From: Plantactinospora endophytica
GTDB lineage: Bacteria; Actinomycetota; Actinomycetes; Mycobacteriales; Micromonosporaceae
Length of the DNA: 64,000 bases
Direction of reading: 5' to 3'
NCBI RefSeq assembly: GCF_016862915.1
Contig: NZ_BONW01000042.1
Location: 124,001 to 188,000, forward strand
The stretch's first letter is position 1. Each line of letters begins with the position of its first letter. A program made the translations under genes and the position numbers. The notes under the pieces are model-generated. The model was not told the origin of the DNA, ran no database searches, and saw nothing but the letters and a program-made list of their open reading frames with translations. Below are positions 7,736 to 15,755 of this stretch, one piece after another.

Positions 7736-8709
7736 CCCGGCTCGGTGCCGCAGCCCTGCGGTGGACGGAGCACGCGCCCTGGACCAACGTGTACGGCCTC
7801 GCGCGCACCCTGCTCGCCCTCGGCACGATGGGAACGTTGGTGTTCAGCCAGCCGAGTGCGTTGTTCGCTCCGGTGGCCGGGATGCCGAACGCCCCTTACT
7901 GCGACGGGTTGGGGCAGATCAGCCTGTTCTGCGTGGCACCCGACCAACCGGGTGTCGCCCGGTACGTCGCCATCGCGCTGCTCGCCGTCGTCGCGTCCGG
8001 CTGGCGGCCACGGTTCACCGCACTGCCGCACTGGTGGGTGTCGTTCAGCGTGCCCGCGTCGGTCAGCATTCCGGACGGTGGTGACCACGTCACCCAGGTA
8101 CTCGCGCTGCTGCTGCTGCCGGTGGCGCTCACCGACCGGCGCCGCTGGCACTGGGCCGCGCCGCCCGAGGGCACGCGGCGCAGGGAGACGACGCTGCTGG
8201 CCGTCGCCGCGCTGGTGCTGATCCGCGTCCAGGTCGCCGGCATCTACCTGCACGCCAGCGTGGCCAAACTCGGCGTCACCGAATGGCGGGACGGAACGGC
8301 CCTCTACTACTGGCTCGTCGATCCGATGTTCGGCGCTCCGCTGTGGATCCGAGATCCGCTGATCGGCGTCCTGAGCCACGGAACGGCGGTCGCCGCACTG
8401 ACGTGGGGCTCGATGGCACTGGAGTTCGCGCTCGTGTTCGGCCTGTTCGCGCCCCGCCACCGGTGGCCGCTGCTGCTGGCCGGTGGGGTGGCGCTGCACC
8501 TGGGCATCGCCGTCCTGATGGGACTGTGGAGCTTCGGACTGGCGATGTTCGCGGCGCTGGTGCTCTACCTGCGTCCGGTCGACCTGCCGTTTCCGATGCC
8601 GGAACGGGTACGCGCGGCAGCACTTGCCGTTGCCGGGCGGATCAGGCGGGCGACCCCGTCGCGCATCAGCGCGGTGCTGCCGGTCCGGGCGGTGACTCGT
8701 CGGCCGTGA
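7729..8709 (+). CDS. sdpB: SdpB family multipass membrane protein (HTTM-like)
   Basis: A 326-aa membrane protein with about seven hydrophobic helices. Its N-terminal NVYGLARTLLALGTMGTL is typical of the SdpB family, whose members resemble vitamin K-dependent carboxylase/HTTM membrane domains. The first loop has a CDGLGQISLFC stretch. The GTG at 7729 (VLTRLGAA) overlaps the sdpA stop and no strong ribosome site is visible, so it is probably read by coupling. With SdpA it should process the SdpC-like toxin at the membrane. Confidence 0.82.
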   Translation: MLTRLGAAALRWTEHAPWTNVYGLARTLLALGTMGTLVFSQPSALFAPVAGMPNAPYCDGLGQISLFCVAPDQPGVARYVAIALLAVVASGWRPRFTALPHWWVSFSVPASVSIPDGGDHVTQVLALLLLPVALTDRRRWHWAAPPEGTRRRETTLLAVAALVLIRVQVAGIYLHASVAKLGVTEWRDGTALYYWLVDPMFGAPLWIRDPLIGVLSHGTAVAALTWGSMALEFALVFGLFAPRHRWPLLLAGGVALHLGIAVLMGLWSFGLAMFAALVLYLRPVDLPFPMPERVRAAALAVAGRIRRATPSRISAVLPVRAVTRRP

Positions 8710-8808
8710 CGCGGAAAGTCGACAGGGCGTTGGTGTGTGACCGGTCCGAGGGAGGGCGCCGCGCCGCTTTCCCTCGGCGTCTACCCTGATCGCGAATCGC
8801 GCGAATCG

Positions 8809-8925
8809 CGCGGTGAGCGACGGCGGCGCTGTCAGTTCGGCCATCGTCGACCTCCCGGCCGGTGATCTGTGCCCGCTCCCGTGACAGACAGGCAACACCG
8901 ACCGTCAGGGGCAGGTCTCACGTCC
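8809..8925 (-). repeat. Duplicated block A' (direct repeat of 1058-1172)
   Basis: This is the second copy of the ribosome site plus start module: on the minus strand GGGAGG, then ATG at 8844, then MAELTAPPSLTARFARF. It lies at the outer edge of the sdp cassette, about 230 bp before array 2. An in-phase GCGAATC repeat (8794-8809) sits next to it. The rest of 8710-9154 holds no gene I can support; 9100-9124 has a faint resemblance to a CRISPR repeat. Confidence 0.6.
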
Positions 8926-9154
8926 ACTGGTAGCCACGGCAACAACTTCGCCGCTGCGACTACAGGCAACTCCGGCGCCCGACCACTGGTCAGGTCCTGC
9001 ACCGCCGCCTGACATCCGCCGACCAGCCGACTATTGTGCCGGGACTCGGCGGGACGCCGCCCGGCTCGGACGAAACACGGAGACATTCGAGCCGGGTGTA
9101 ACTGGCGACTTGCGTGGCGAGCAGGGCTCGTACATCGCAGACAAGCAGAGGGAC

Positions 9155-9841
9155 GGGGGCACCTCGCGTGCGCGGGGGCAGTGCATGTCCGCCTCCAGCG
9201 CCGTCCGGGCGGCCGGATCACCCCCGCGTGCGCGGGGAGCAGAAGGACAACGACGGCCGCCGGCTCTACCCGGCGGGATCGCCCCCGCGTGCGCGGGGAG
9301 CAGTGCCGTGGTGAATGCCGGCAAGTCTGCCTGGAGGGATCACCCGCGCGCGGGGAGCAATCGCGGCCCTCCCGGGCGCCGTCCGGCCAGCCCGGATCAC
9401 CCCGGCGTGCGCGGGGAGCAGCGGGCCAAGTCGGTACCGCACGGCAGCACCCCGCGATCGCGTGCGCGGAGAGCAGCTGAGCAGCGGCGCGTACCCGGAC
9501 GGCAGCTTCGGATCACCCCCACGTGCGCGGGGAGCAGATCGGCCTGTTGGCCGTGAAGGAGGAAGAGATGGGATCACCCCGCGTGCGCGGGGAGCAGGTC
9601 CGGCTCAAGGGGCGGGAGGTCACGATCTGCGAATCACCCCCGCGTGCGCGGGGAGCAGGGATCGACGTGGTTCTAGAGTAATGAAGAATGTGGATCACCC
9701 CCGCGTGCGCGGGGAGCAGGCTTCTCGCGTGAAGCCAAGCGCGTTGCCCAGAGGATCACCCCCGCGTGCGCGGGGAGCAGTGTTTCTGGTTGCTGTGAAT
9801 GCTCACTTTGGCTGGATCACCCCCGCGTGCGCGGGGAGCAG
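9155..9841 (-). CRISPR. CRISPR array 2, type I-E-like, 12 repeats / 11 spacers
   Basis: Repeats begin at 9155 (decayed), 9215, 9276, 9337 (24 bp, internal deletion), 9394, 9455 (22 bp, 5' part lost), 9510, 9571 (27 bp), 9631, 9692, 9753 and 9814. The consensus is the same as array 1, and every spacer measures 33 bp even beside shortened repeats. All badly damaged repeats lie in the left half, while the right-hand repeats are perfect and border the leader, so new spacers enter at 9841 and transcription runs leftward. No cas operon lies in the window. Confidence 0.96.
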
Positions 9842-9910
9842 ACTTCTTGACCTGGGGCGCTAAAGATCATCTGCGCCATTTTTCTTCACTTTGGTCCGCA
9901 AGATCATCCT
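9842..9910 (-). promoter_or_regulatory. CRISPR leader of array 2
   Basis: It matches the array 1 leader (782-850) almost base for base, sharing CGCTAAAGATCA and TTTTTCTTCACTTTGGTCCG. It should carry the promoter for the pre-crRNA and the integration signal. From 9911 to 10168 I see no gene and no clear regulatory site. Confidence 0.8.
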
Positions 9911-10168
9911 CCTGGAACCACGCCCGAGCGTGTGGTGTGGCTAGCTTGAAGCCTGAATTCAGCGTACAGGGACCTGGGCGGTGCCCAGCGACTGAATCTC
10001 CGGGCACAGCAAGCTGTCAGCGTTCGTACGGACTGGCACGGGACATTTCAGTCGGGCGCCAGCCGGTTACCCACATCCGACGGTCGGAGGTGGATCGCCG
10101 GCTTCGTACACAAAGGGTGCGATAGCTCGGATCGGCGATTCACGCGACATCGTCAGAGCACAAAGAAC

Positions 10169-10366
10169 CTACGAGGACAGTTGCCCGTGCCTCGTGAGAG
10201 CGACGAACCCGCGCCACGGTTGAGGGTTGAACGTCAGGACTGGCCCCTGCGGGTCCTTGCTGTCGCGTACGAGGACGCGGCCGGGGAGGTTGTCGGCTAC
10301 CTCGACGCAGGTCCCGCTGTCGCTACGCGTTGACTTACGCCAGTTCGGGGCGGTGCTCACGTCCAT
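10169..10366 (-). CDS. DUF397 domain protein
   Basis: A 65-aa protein with the DUF397 pattern NWRKSTRSDSGTCVEVAD near the start and a V-V-RDSK-P-GP-L-F region, ending WRGFVA. DUF397 proteins are small partners of XRE regulators of the DUF5753/Scr1 type in actinomycetes and have been linked to morphology, antibiotic production and toxin-antitoxin-like behaviour. It overlaps the upstream XRE gene by 10 bases, so the two are one transcript. Confidence 0.92.
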   Translation of the reverse strand: MDVSTAPNWRKSTRSDSGTCVEVADNLPGRVLVRDSKDPQGPVLTFNPQPWRGFVALTRHGQLSS

Positions 10367-11142
10367 TTCTCAGCCGTCCTCATGATCAAGTCTAGGCTCT
10401 GGTTACCGGGTAGAGCGTAGTCCCGGATGGCCTCCCAGGCGCCTTCAAGGTCCATCGTGGCATCCGGACTCTCTACGACACGGCCCTTGAGATGCCCCTC
10501 CAGGAAGCCGACCGAGCGGCCGTCCACGGTCGCGATCGCCAGCGGGCCGTCGAGCCCGGCGTATGCCCCAGCGTCGAACGGGACGACCTGCACCCGCACA
10601 TTGGGGTGATCGCACGCCGCCACCAGGGCCTTCAACTGATCGCGCATGACCGCCGCGTCGCCCACCCTGCGGTGCAGGACTCCTTCGTCGACGACTGCAA
10701 CCAACTGGCAGGGATCAGGCCGACGATGCAAGATCTCCTGCCGACCGAACCGCGTCGCGAGTATGCCTTCCACGGAATCCGCTTGAACACGATAGCCGGC
10801 CAGCACGGCCCGTGCATACGCCTCGGTTTGCAGAATCCCCGGTATGAGAAGCGGCTGGTAGACCCTGAGCAGGCTCGCCCGGCCCTCGTACTCGATGAAG
10901 GGCCGGTACCAGATCGGGGCATGTTCGCCCTTCACGAACATCCGGTAGAACTTCATGAACGCAGTGCCGAAGGCGCGGTCGACGGCGCCCAGGTAGTCCG
11001 GGAGTGCCGGTCGTTCGCCGCGTTCAACTGCGCCGACATGCTTAGCAGAGAAGTGGATTCGCTCGCCCCACGCGTCCTGGGTCAGCCCGATCAGCTCGCG
11101 CGTCCGACGAAGGTCCTCTACCAGATATTGACTCGCAGACAT
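10357..11142 (-). CDS. XRE-family regulator with DUF5753 (Scr1-like)
   Basis: A 261-aa protein. Residues about 8-62 form a helix-turn-helix (LRRTRELIGLTQDAWGERI, then a recognition helix with FSAKHVGAVERGERP). Residues about 80-250 form the DUF5753 domain, with the familiar YEGRASLLRVYQPLLIPGIL and QTEAYARAVL segments. It is paired with the overlapping DUF397 gene. The pair lies just outside CRISPR array 2, in the accessory part of the window. ATG 11142 has no obvious strong ribosome site. Confidence 0.92.
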   Translation of the reverse strand: MSASQYLVEDLRRTRELIGLTQDAWGERIHFSAKHVGAVERGERPALPDYLGAVDRAFGTAFMKFYRMFVKGEHAPIWYRPFIEYEGRASLLRVYQPLLIPGILQTEAYARAVLAGYRVQADSVEGILATRFGRQEILHRRPDPCQLVAVVDEGVLHRRVGDAAVMRDQLKALVAACDHPNVRVQVVPFDAGAYAGLDGPLAIATVDGRSVGFLEGHLKGRVVESPDATMDLEGAWEAIRDYALPGNQSLDLIMRTAEKWT

Positions 11143-11379
11143 AGGTTTTCACGTCCCCCAAATCACTTCGGCTTTCATGGTCATGACGAATGGCGTGCCG
11201 ACGGGTTACCCACGCCCGACCAGCATCTTCCGACCAAACGGGGCCACAGTCCAGGGTGGAATTAAGGCACTCGCCCGCCCCCGTGACCTTCTCATCCGGG
11301 TGGGTGCCCACGGCGGCGGTGTCAATGGTCGGAGCCTGGCGCCGCCCCCGTCCCATTTCCCGGACGGAAGGCATCGATC

Positions 11380-11733
11380 ATGAAGCTCTGGCGCAGAATC
11401 AAGCCCTATCACCGCCGCGACTGGCGCCGATTCTGGCGCTACTGCCGATGCGGTTACCGGTGGCGCTGTCCGGACTCGGTCGAGCTGGTGCCGATGCCCT
11501 ATCAACCACCGCCGCCACCGCCACTCTCCCGAGCGAACTACCGGGCTGCCCTCCGCGCGGCACCTGCCGACCCAACCCGAACAGCCACGCCGTCCCGTCG
11601 CCCGCGGCCGACCAACCGCCGCGACCCCTGGCTCGCGCCCATCCACGCCCACCACACCAACAGCCGTACCGCCGACCTCACCTCAGCACGACAGCACCGA
11701 GGCCAACCCACCACCACTACCGCCTGGGCGTGA
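11380..11733 (+). CDS. Hypothetical basic protein, proline- and arginine-rich
   Basis: A 117-aa product that starts with an aromatic-basic segment (MKLWRRIKPYHRRDWRRFWR) with two cysteines close behind, then a proline run and a disordered Arg/Thr-rich tail. GGAAGG lies 8 bases before the ATG. The next gene starts 3 bases after the stop. Similar small genes often accompany XRE-DUF397 loci in these actinomycetes; no function is known to me. Confidence 0.55.
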   Translation: MKLWRRIKPYHRRDWRRFWRYCRCGYRWRCPDSVELVPMPYQPPPPPPLSRANYRAALRAAPADPTRTATPSRRPRPTNRRDPWLAPIHAHHTNSRTADLTSARQHRGQPTTTTAWA

Positions 11734-11736
11734 CAG

Positions 11737-12021
11737 GTGATCGGGCCGCAGGAGCGCTGGTACCGGGCCGTACGCCGGAATGCTCGCCGCTCCCCCGCCG
11801 GCCGGCACAGCCCGGCACGGACGTACCAGTGTCAGACCTGCCACGACCCGTGGCCGTGCGCGGCGGCCCGCCTTGCCCTCCTCATCGGGTTCAAGGGTGA
11901 TCGGGCGGGTCTGATGATGTACCTCGCCGCCCACCTCACCCGCGCGCTGCAAGCGCTGCCCGACACCCACCCCGCACTGATAACCGGTCAACTGCTCTAC
12001 TGGGTGCCCCGGCGACGCTGA
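11737..12021 (+). CDS. Small Cys-rich hypothetical protein (CxxC...PWPC type)
   Basis: A 94-aa protein with YQCQTCHDPWPCAAARLALL at about residues 30-49, a pattern repeated in many Micromonosporaceae hypothetical proteins (C-x-x-C-x-x-PWPC-x-x-AR, then a helical region). Databases sometimes label these flavin reductase, without evidence I would trust. The CxxC/PWPC cysteines could bind a metal. GTG 11737 follows the upstream stop directly. Confidence 0.6.
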   Translation: MIGPQERWYRAVRRNARRSPAGRHSPARTYQCQTCHDPWPCAAARLALLIGFKGDRAGLMMYLAAHLTRALQALPDTHPALITGQLLYWVPRRR

Positions 12022-12042
12022 GACCCGCCTCGTCACCCGCCG

Positions 12043-12079
12043 GCCCGCCCTGGACCCAGGTCCCCGGTCCGGGGCGGGC
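12043..12079 (+). terminator. Hairpin terminator after 11380-12021 operon
   Basis: A 14-bp stem (12043-12056 with 12066-12079, one G-T pair) and a 9-base loop. There is no T-run, as is usual in actinobacteria. Beyond it, 12080-12388 holds no gene; it is the upstream region of the next secreted enzyme, and I can assign no operator there. Confidence 0.6.
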
Positions 12080-12388
12080 TGCGTGCAAGGTACATCGGCC
12101 CAGCCTGGGCGCCATACCTCCGATGTATCCGCTCGATCACCCCCGGCAGTCCCGCCCATACAAGGTTCAAAAAGATCGTGGCCAGGGATTGACGGATGCA
12201 AGACATCCAATGTTAACTGCAAATCACAGACATGAGTCGATGGTTACCCGGAGGTCAGCGGACCCCTGGGTGGCTCACCGACTCGGTCCGTCTCGACGTC
12301 GCTCCCCGTTTTCGGCGGATGGGGAGCTGCACCGGCCTCCGGGGCGCGAGACGCAAGCCATTGGACGATCTAGAAGGGGATCGTGTCG

Positions 12389-15300
12389 ATGAAGGTGAGT
12401 ACGCCGATCCGCGTCATGCTCGCCGCCCTGCTCACCGGTGGTCTCGTTGCCACCGGACCGGCCGCACCGGCCGCAGCGGCGCCCACGGACGCCGCGTTCA
12501 ATCAGAGCACCGGCACCTTGAACGTCAACTACGCCAACTACATGTCGAAGCACGACATCGTCTACAACCGGCCGAACACCAACCCGATCCACGGGCTGAC
12601 CGTCGGCAACGGCAAGACCGGGGCGATGGTCTGGAACCAGAACGGCCTGTCGATGCAGGTCTCCAACGTCGACCTGGCGCAGCAGTCGACCTACGCGGCC
12701 GGCAACGTCAACCTGTTCAGCAACCCGCAGATGGACACCGGCTACACCACGTTCCAGCAGCGGCTATCGCTCTACGACGGCACCCTGACCACCAAGTATG
12801 ACAACAACCGCACCGTCACCATCATGGGCTCGCCCAACTCCGAGGTGATGGGGATCAACGTCCAGGACACCCGGTCCGGCGTGACCAGTGTCGGGCTCGA
12901 CCTGAGCCTCTGGGACCTGAACAGCGTCCAGAACATCGCGGACGTACCGAACCTGACGACCTGGCGTACCGCGAGCACGTTCGCGGACTCGACCGGCGTC
13001 GGGATCAGCCGGGGCCAGGCCGACCCGAACAACTTCGGCTACACCCTGGCGGCCACCGTCGAAGGCGCGAGCTACACGTCGCAGACGGTCAACGGCACCC
13101 GGGTACGCCTGAACATCACCCCGACCAGCAACTACACCATCTGGTTCACCGCCGCCTCCCGGATCAACTCCCCCGGGCTCAACTCGGTGCAGCAGGCGAA
13201 GAACCAGCTCGCGGCGGTGAAGGCGACCGGCTACGCCACCACGCTCAACAACTACCGCAACTGGTGGCACAACTTCTGGGCCAAGTCGTTCGTGCAGTAC
13301 TCGAACTCCGGCGGGGACGCCGACTACCTGGAGAACGTCTACTACCTGGCCACCTACATGATCGCGGCCGGTGGGTTCGGCAACTACCCACTCCACTTCA
13401 TCAACGGGGTGTTCCGGGCCACCCAGGACAACTCGAAGTGGAGCAACGGCTACTGGTACTGGAACCAGCGCGACGTCTACAACTCGTTCCTGGCCAGCAA
13501 CCACGTCGACCTGATATCCGGCTTCAACCGGCTCTACAGTCGCAACCTCTCCGCACTCAAGTCCTACACCACCACCCGCTACGGCAGTGACGGGCTCTGG
13601 GTGCCGGAGACGATGGGCTGGGACGGCAACGCCCGGGGCACCATCAACAGCGACTACGTCAACGACCTCTACTCCACCGGCACCGAGGCCGCCTACAACA
13701 TGTACCTGCAATACCGGTACACGAACGACGAGAACTACCTGCGGAACACTGCATACCCGTACATGCGGGAGGCGGTGAAGTTCTACGAGGACATCCTGAG
13801 CCGGGACTCCTCCGGCCGCTACTACATGGCGAACTCGAACGCCCACGAAACCTACTGGGACGTCCGGAACGCGATCACCGATCTCGCCGCCGTCCGGCTG
13901 CTCTTCCCGCTGACGATCCAGGTCAGCACGCAGCTCGGGCTGGACTCCGGACTCCGCGCCAACTGGCAGAACATCGTGAACAACCTGGCGCCATACCAGA
14001 TCTCGAACGGGGCGTACCTGCCGCACGACCCGCCGTCGTCGCCGACCCGTAACGGCGAGAACGTGGCGTTGGAGCTGGTCTGGCCGTACGACCTGACCGG
14101 GATCGGTTACCCGGACTACCAGACCGCGGTGAACACCTTCAACGTCCGGCCGCACCCGTACGGCAACGTCTGGGCCAACGACCACGTGCACGCCGCCCGG
14201 CTGGGCCTCGGCAACCAGGCGTTCCAGGGCATGAAGACGATGCTCCAGAAGTACCAGAACTACCCGAACGGGATGACCAACAACACCAACGGCGTCTTCG
14301 AGTACCTCGGCATCCACCTGGCGGCGATGAACGAGTCGCTGATGCAGTCGTACAACGACAAGATCCGGGTGTTCCCGGCGGTGCCGACCGACTCCAGTTT
14401 CGTCGGCAAGTTCACCCTGCTGGCCAAGGACGGCTTCCTGGTCAGCTCGGAGCGGGAGGCCGGCGAGATCAAGTACGTCGGGCTGCGCAGCCTGCACGGC
14501 AAGCAGGCCCGGGTGGTGAACCCGTGGGGCAACCAGGAGGTACGCGTCCGGCGTACCTCGGACAACGCGATCCTGACGACCAGCACGGCCGGCGAGATCA
14601 CCTTTGGCACGGCGGCGAACACCAACTACGTGGTGGAGCGGACCGGCAAGCCGCTCTCGAACTACTCGGCCACCACGTTGACCGGCAGCGCCAACCAGGG
14701 CGCGAAGTCGCTCTCCGGTACCGCCTCCACGCTCGGCCTCGGCGGCGGCTCCGGCAACCCGGGCGGCGGCGACCTGGTCAACAACACGATGCTGACCTAC
14801 GACGCCAACTGGCACCTGACCAACGCCCGAGGGTACGGCGACTACAACGACGACACCCACCACAGCAACACCGTCAACGCCGCCGCGTCGTACACCTTCA
14901 CCGGGACCGGCGTCGAATACCTGTCGGAACGGTTCAGCGACATGGGCAACGTCGACGTCTACCTGGACAACGTGTTCCAGGCCAACGTCAACCTGAACGC
15001 CTCCGGCGCCCGCCAGGTGCAGCAGGTCGTCTGGCGGCGGACCGGGCTGACCAACGGTCAGCACACGATCCGGATCGTCAACAAGACCACCTCGGTCGGC
15101 ATGATCGACGCGCTCCGGATCCTGACCGGCGGCACCCAGCCGACCGGCGCGGTGGCGCTGCGCGCCCAGGCCAACGGCCAGTACGTCAGCGCCAGCAACG
15201 CGGGCGCCGGCAACCTGATCGCCAACGCCGCCGCCGTCGGGTCGTGGGAGCAGTTCGACCAGGTCGACCTCGGCAGCGGCAACATCGGGTTACGCGCCCG

Positions 15301-15538
15301 GGTGAACAACCAGTTCGTCTGCGCGGCCGACGCCGGGGCCAGCCCGCTGATCGCGAACCGGCCGTCGACCGGCCCCTGGGAGACGTTCGCCCTGATCCGC
15401 AACTCGGACGGCTCGGTCAGCCTGCGGGCCAGCGTGAACAGCAAGTACGTCGTCGCCGAGAACGGCGGCGCGGCGGCCCTGATCGCCAACCGGGATTCGA
15501 TCGGCCCCTGGGAGAAGTTCGACCTGGTTCCCGCCTGA
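12389..15538 (+). CDS. Secreted GH95/DUF5703-like (alpha/alpha)6-barrel glycosidase with C-terminal fascin-like beta-trefoil
   Basis: A 1049-aa exported protein with a Sec signal ending near AAPAAAAP (about 32). Residues about 45-770 resemble GH95/DUF5703 glycosidases: an N-terminal beta domain (HGLTVGNGKTGAMVWNQNGL) followed by a helical barrel (YWYWNQRDVYNSFLASNHVD; NSNAHETYWDVRNAITDLAA). Residues about 800-905 form a carbohydrate-binding-like beta sandwich, and 921-1049 a fascin-like beta-trefoil of three repeats (LRAQANGQYVSASNAGAGN and so on). ATG 12389 is preferred over GTG 12383 because AGAAGGGG lies 9 bases upstream. Substrate unknown; fucosidic or related side chains are possible by family. 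First of five secreted enzymes in a row. Confidence 0.8.
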   Translation: MKVSTPIRVMLAALLTGGLVATGPAAPAAAAPTDAAFNQSTGTLNVNYANYMSKHDIVYNRPNTNPIHGLTVGNGKTGAMVWNQNGLSMQVSNVDLAQQSTYAAGNVNLFSNPQMDTGYTTFQQRLSLYDGTLTTKYDNNRTVTIMGSPNSEVMGINVQDTRSGVTSVGLDLSLWDLNSVQNIADVPNLTTWRTASTFADSTGVGISRGQADPNNFGYTLAATVEGASYTSQTVNGTRVRLNITPTSNYTIWFTAASRINSPGLNSVQQAKNQLAAVKATGYATTLNNYRNWWHNFWAKSFVQYSNSGGDADYLENVYYLATYMIAAGGFGNYPLHFINGVFRATQDNSKWSNGYWYWNQRDVYNSFLASNHVDLISGFNRLYSRNLSALKSYTTTRYGSDGLWVPETMGWDGNARGTINSDYVNDLYSTGTEAAYNMYLQYRYTNDENYLRNTAYPYMREAVKFYEDILSRDSSGRYYMANSNAHETYWDVRNAITDLAAVRLLFPLTIQVSTQLGLDSGLRANWQNIVNNLAPYQISNGAYLPHDPPSSPTRNGENVALELVWPYDLTGIGYPDYQTAVNTFNVRPHPYGNVWANDHVHAARLGLGNQAFQGMKTMLQKYQNYPNGMTNNTNGVFEYLGIHLAAMNESLMQSYNDKIRVFPAVPTDSSFVGKFTLLAKDGFLVSSEREAGEIKYVGLRSLHGKQARVVNPWGNQEVRVRRTSDNAILTTSTAGEITFGTAANTNYVVERTGKPLSNYSATTLTGSANQGAKSLSGTASTLGLGGGSGNPGGGDLVNNTMLTYDANWHLTNARGYGDYNDDTHHSNTVNAAASYTFTGTGVEYLSERFSDMGNVDVYLDNVFQANVNLNASGARQVQQVVWRRTGLTNGQHTIRIVNKTTSVGMIDALRILTGGTQPTGAVALRAQANGQYVSASNAGAGNLIANAAAVGSWEQFDQVDLGSGNIGLRARVNNQFVCAADAGASPLIANRPSTGPWETFALIRNSDGSVSLRASVNSKYVVAENGGAAALIANRDSIGPWEKFDLVPA

Positions 15539-15544
15539 GCACCC

Positions 15545-15582
15545 CCCGGCCGGCGGGTTCCGCCGACGACTCGCCGGCCGGG
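15545..15582 (+). terminator. Hairpin terminator
   Basis: CCCGGCCGGCG (15545-15555) pairs perfectly with 15572-15582, 7 bases after the stop of the GH95-like gene. Confidence 0.6.
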
Positions 15583-15755
15583 CCGGGTCACCCCACCGCA
15601 CCACCTCGACCCCGAGCCGGGGCATCGGCGGCCCTGGCTCGGTCCGCACCCGCCCGACCCGGCTGACGCGTACCCGATCGGGGGCTGCCGCCCCGGGCCA
15701 CGCGCCCTGCCGACCAGGCCGGGCCCACCGTTCCCACCCCACACCGCCGGAGCGA

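Noticed and set aside
6337-8898. A long minus-strand frame opposite sdpCAB beginning with the duplicated start module
   Set aside because: Only its first 20 or so codons (block A') look meaningful; the remainder is antisense to the sdp genes with no recognisable protein.
9100-9124. A possible thirteenth repeat left of array 2
   Set aside because: Only the GCGTGGCGAGCAG end resembles the repeat and the spacing (57) is off; it is too weak to call.
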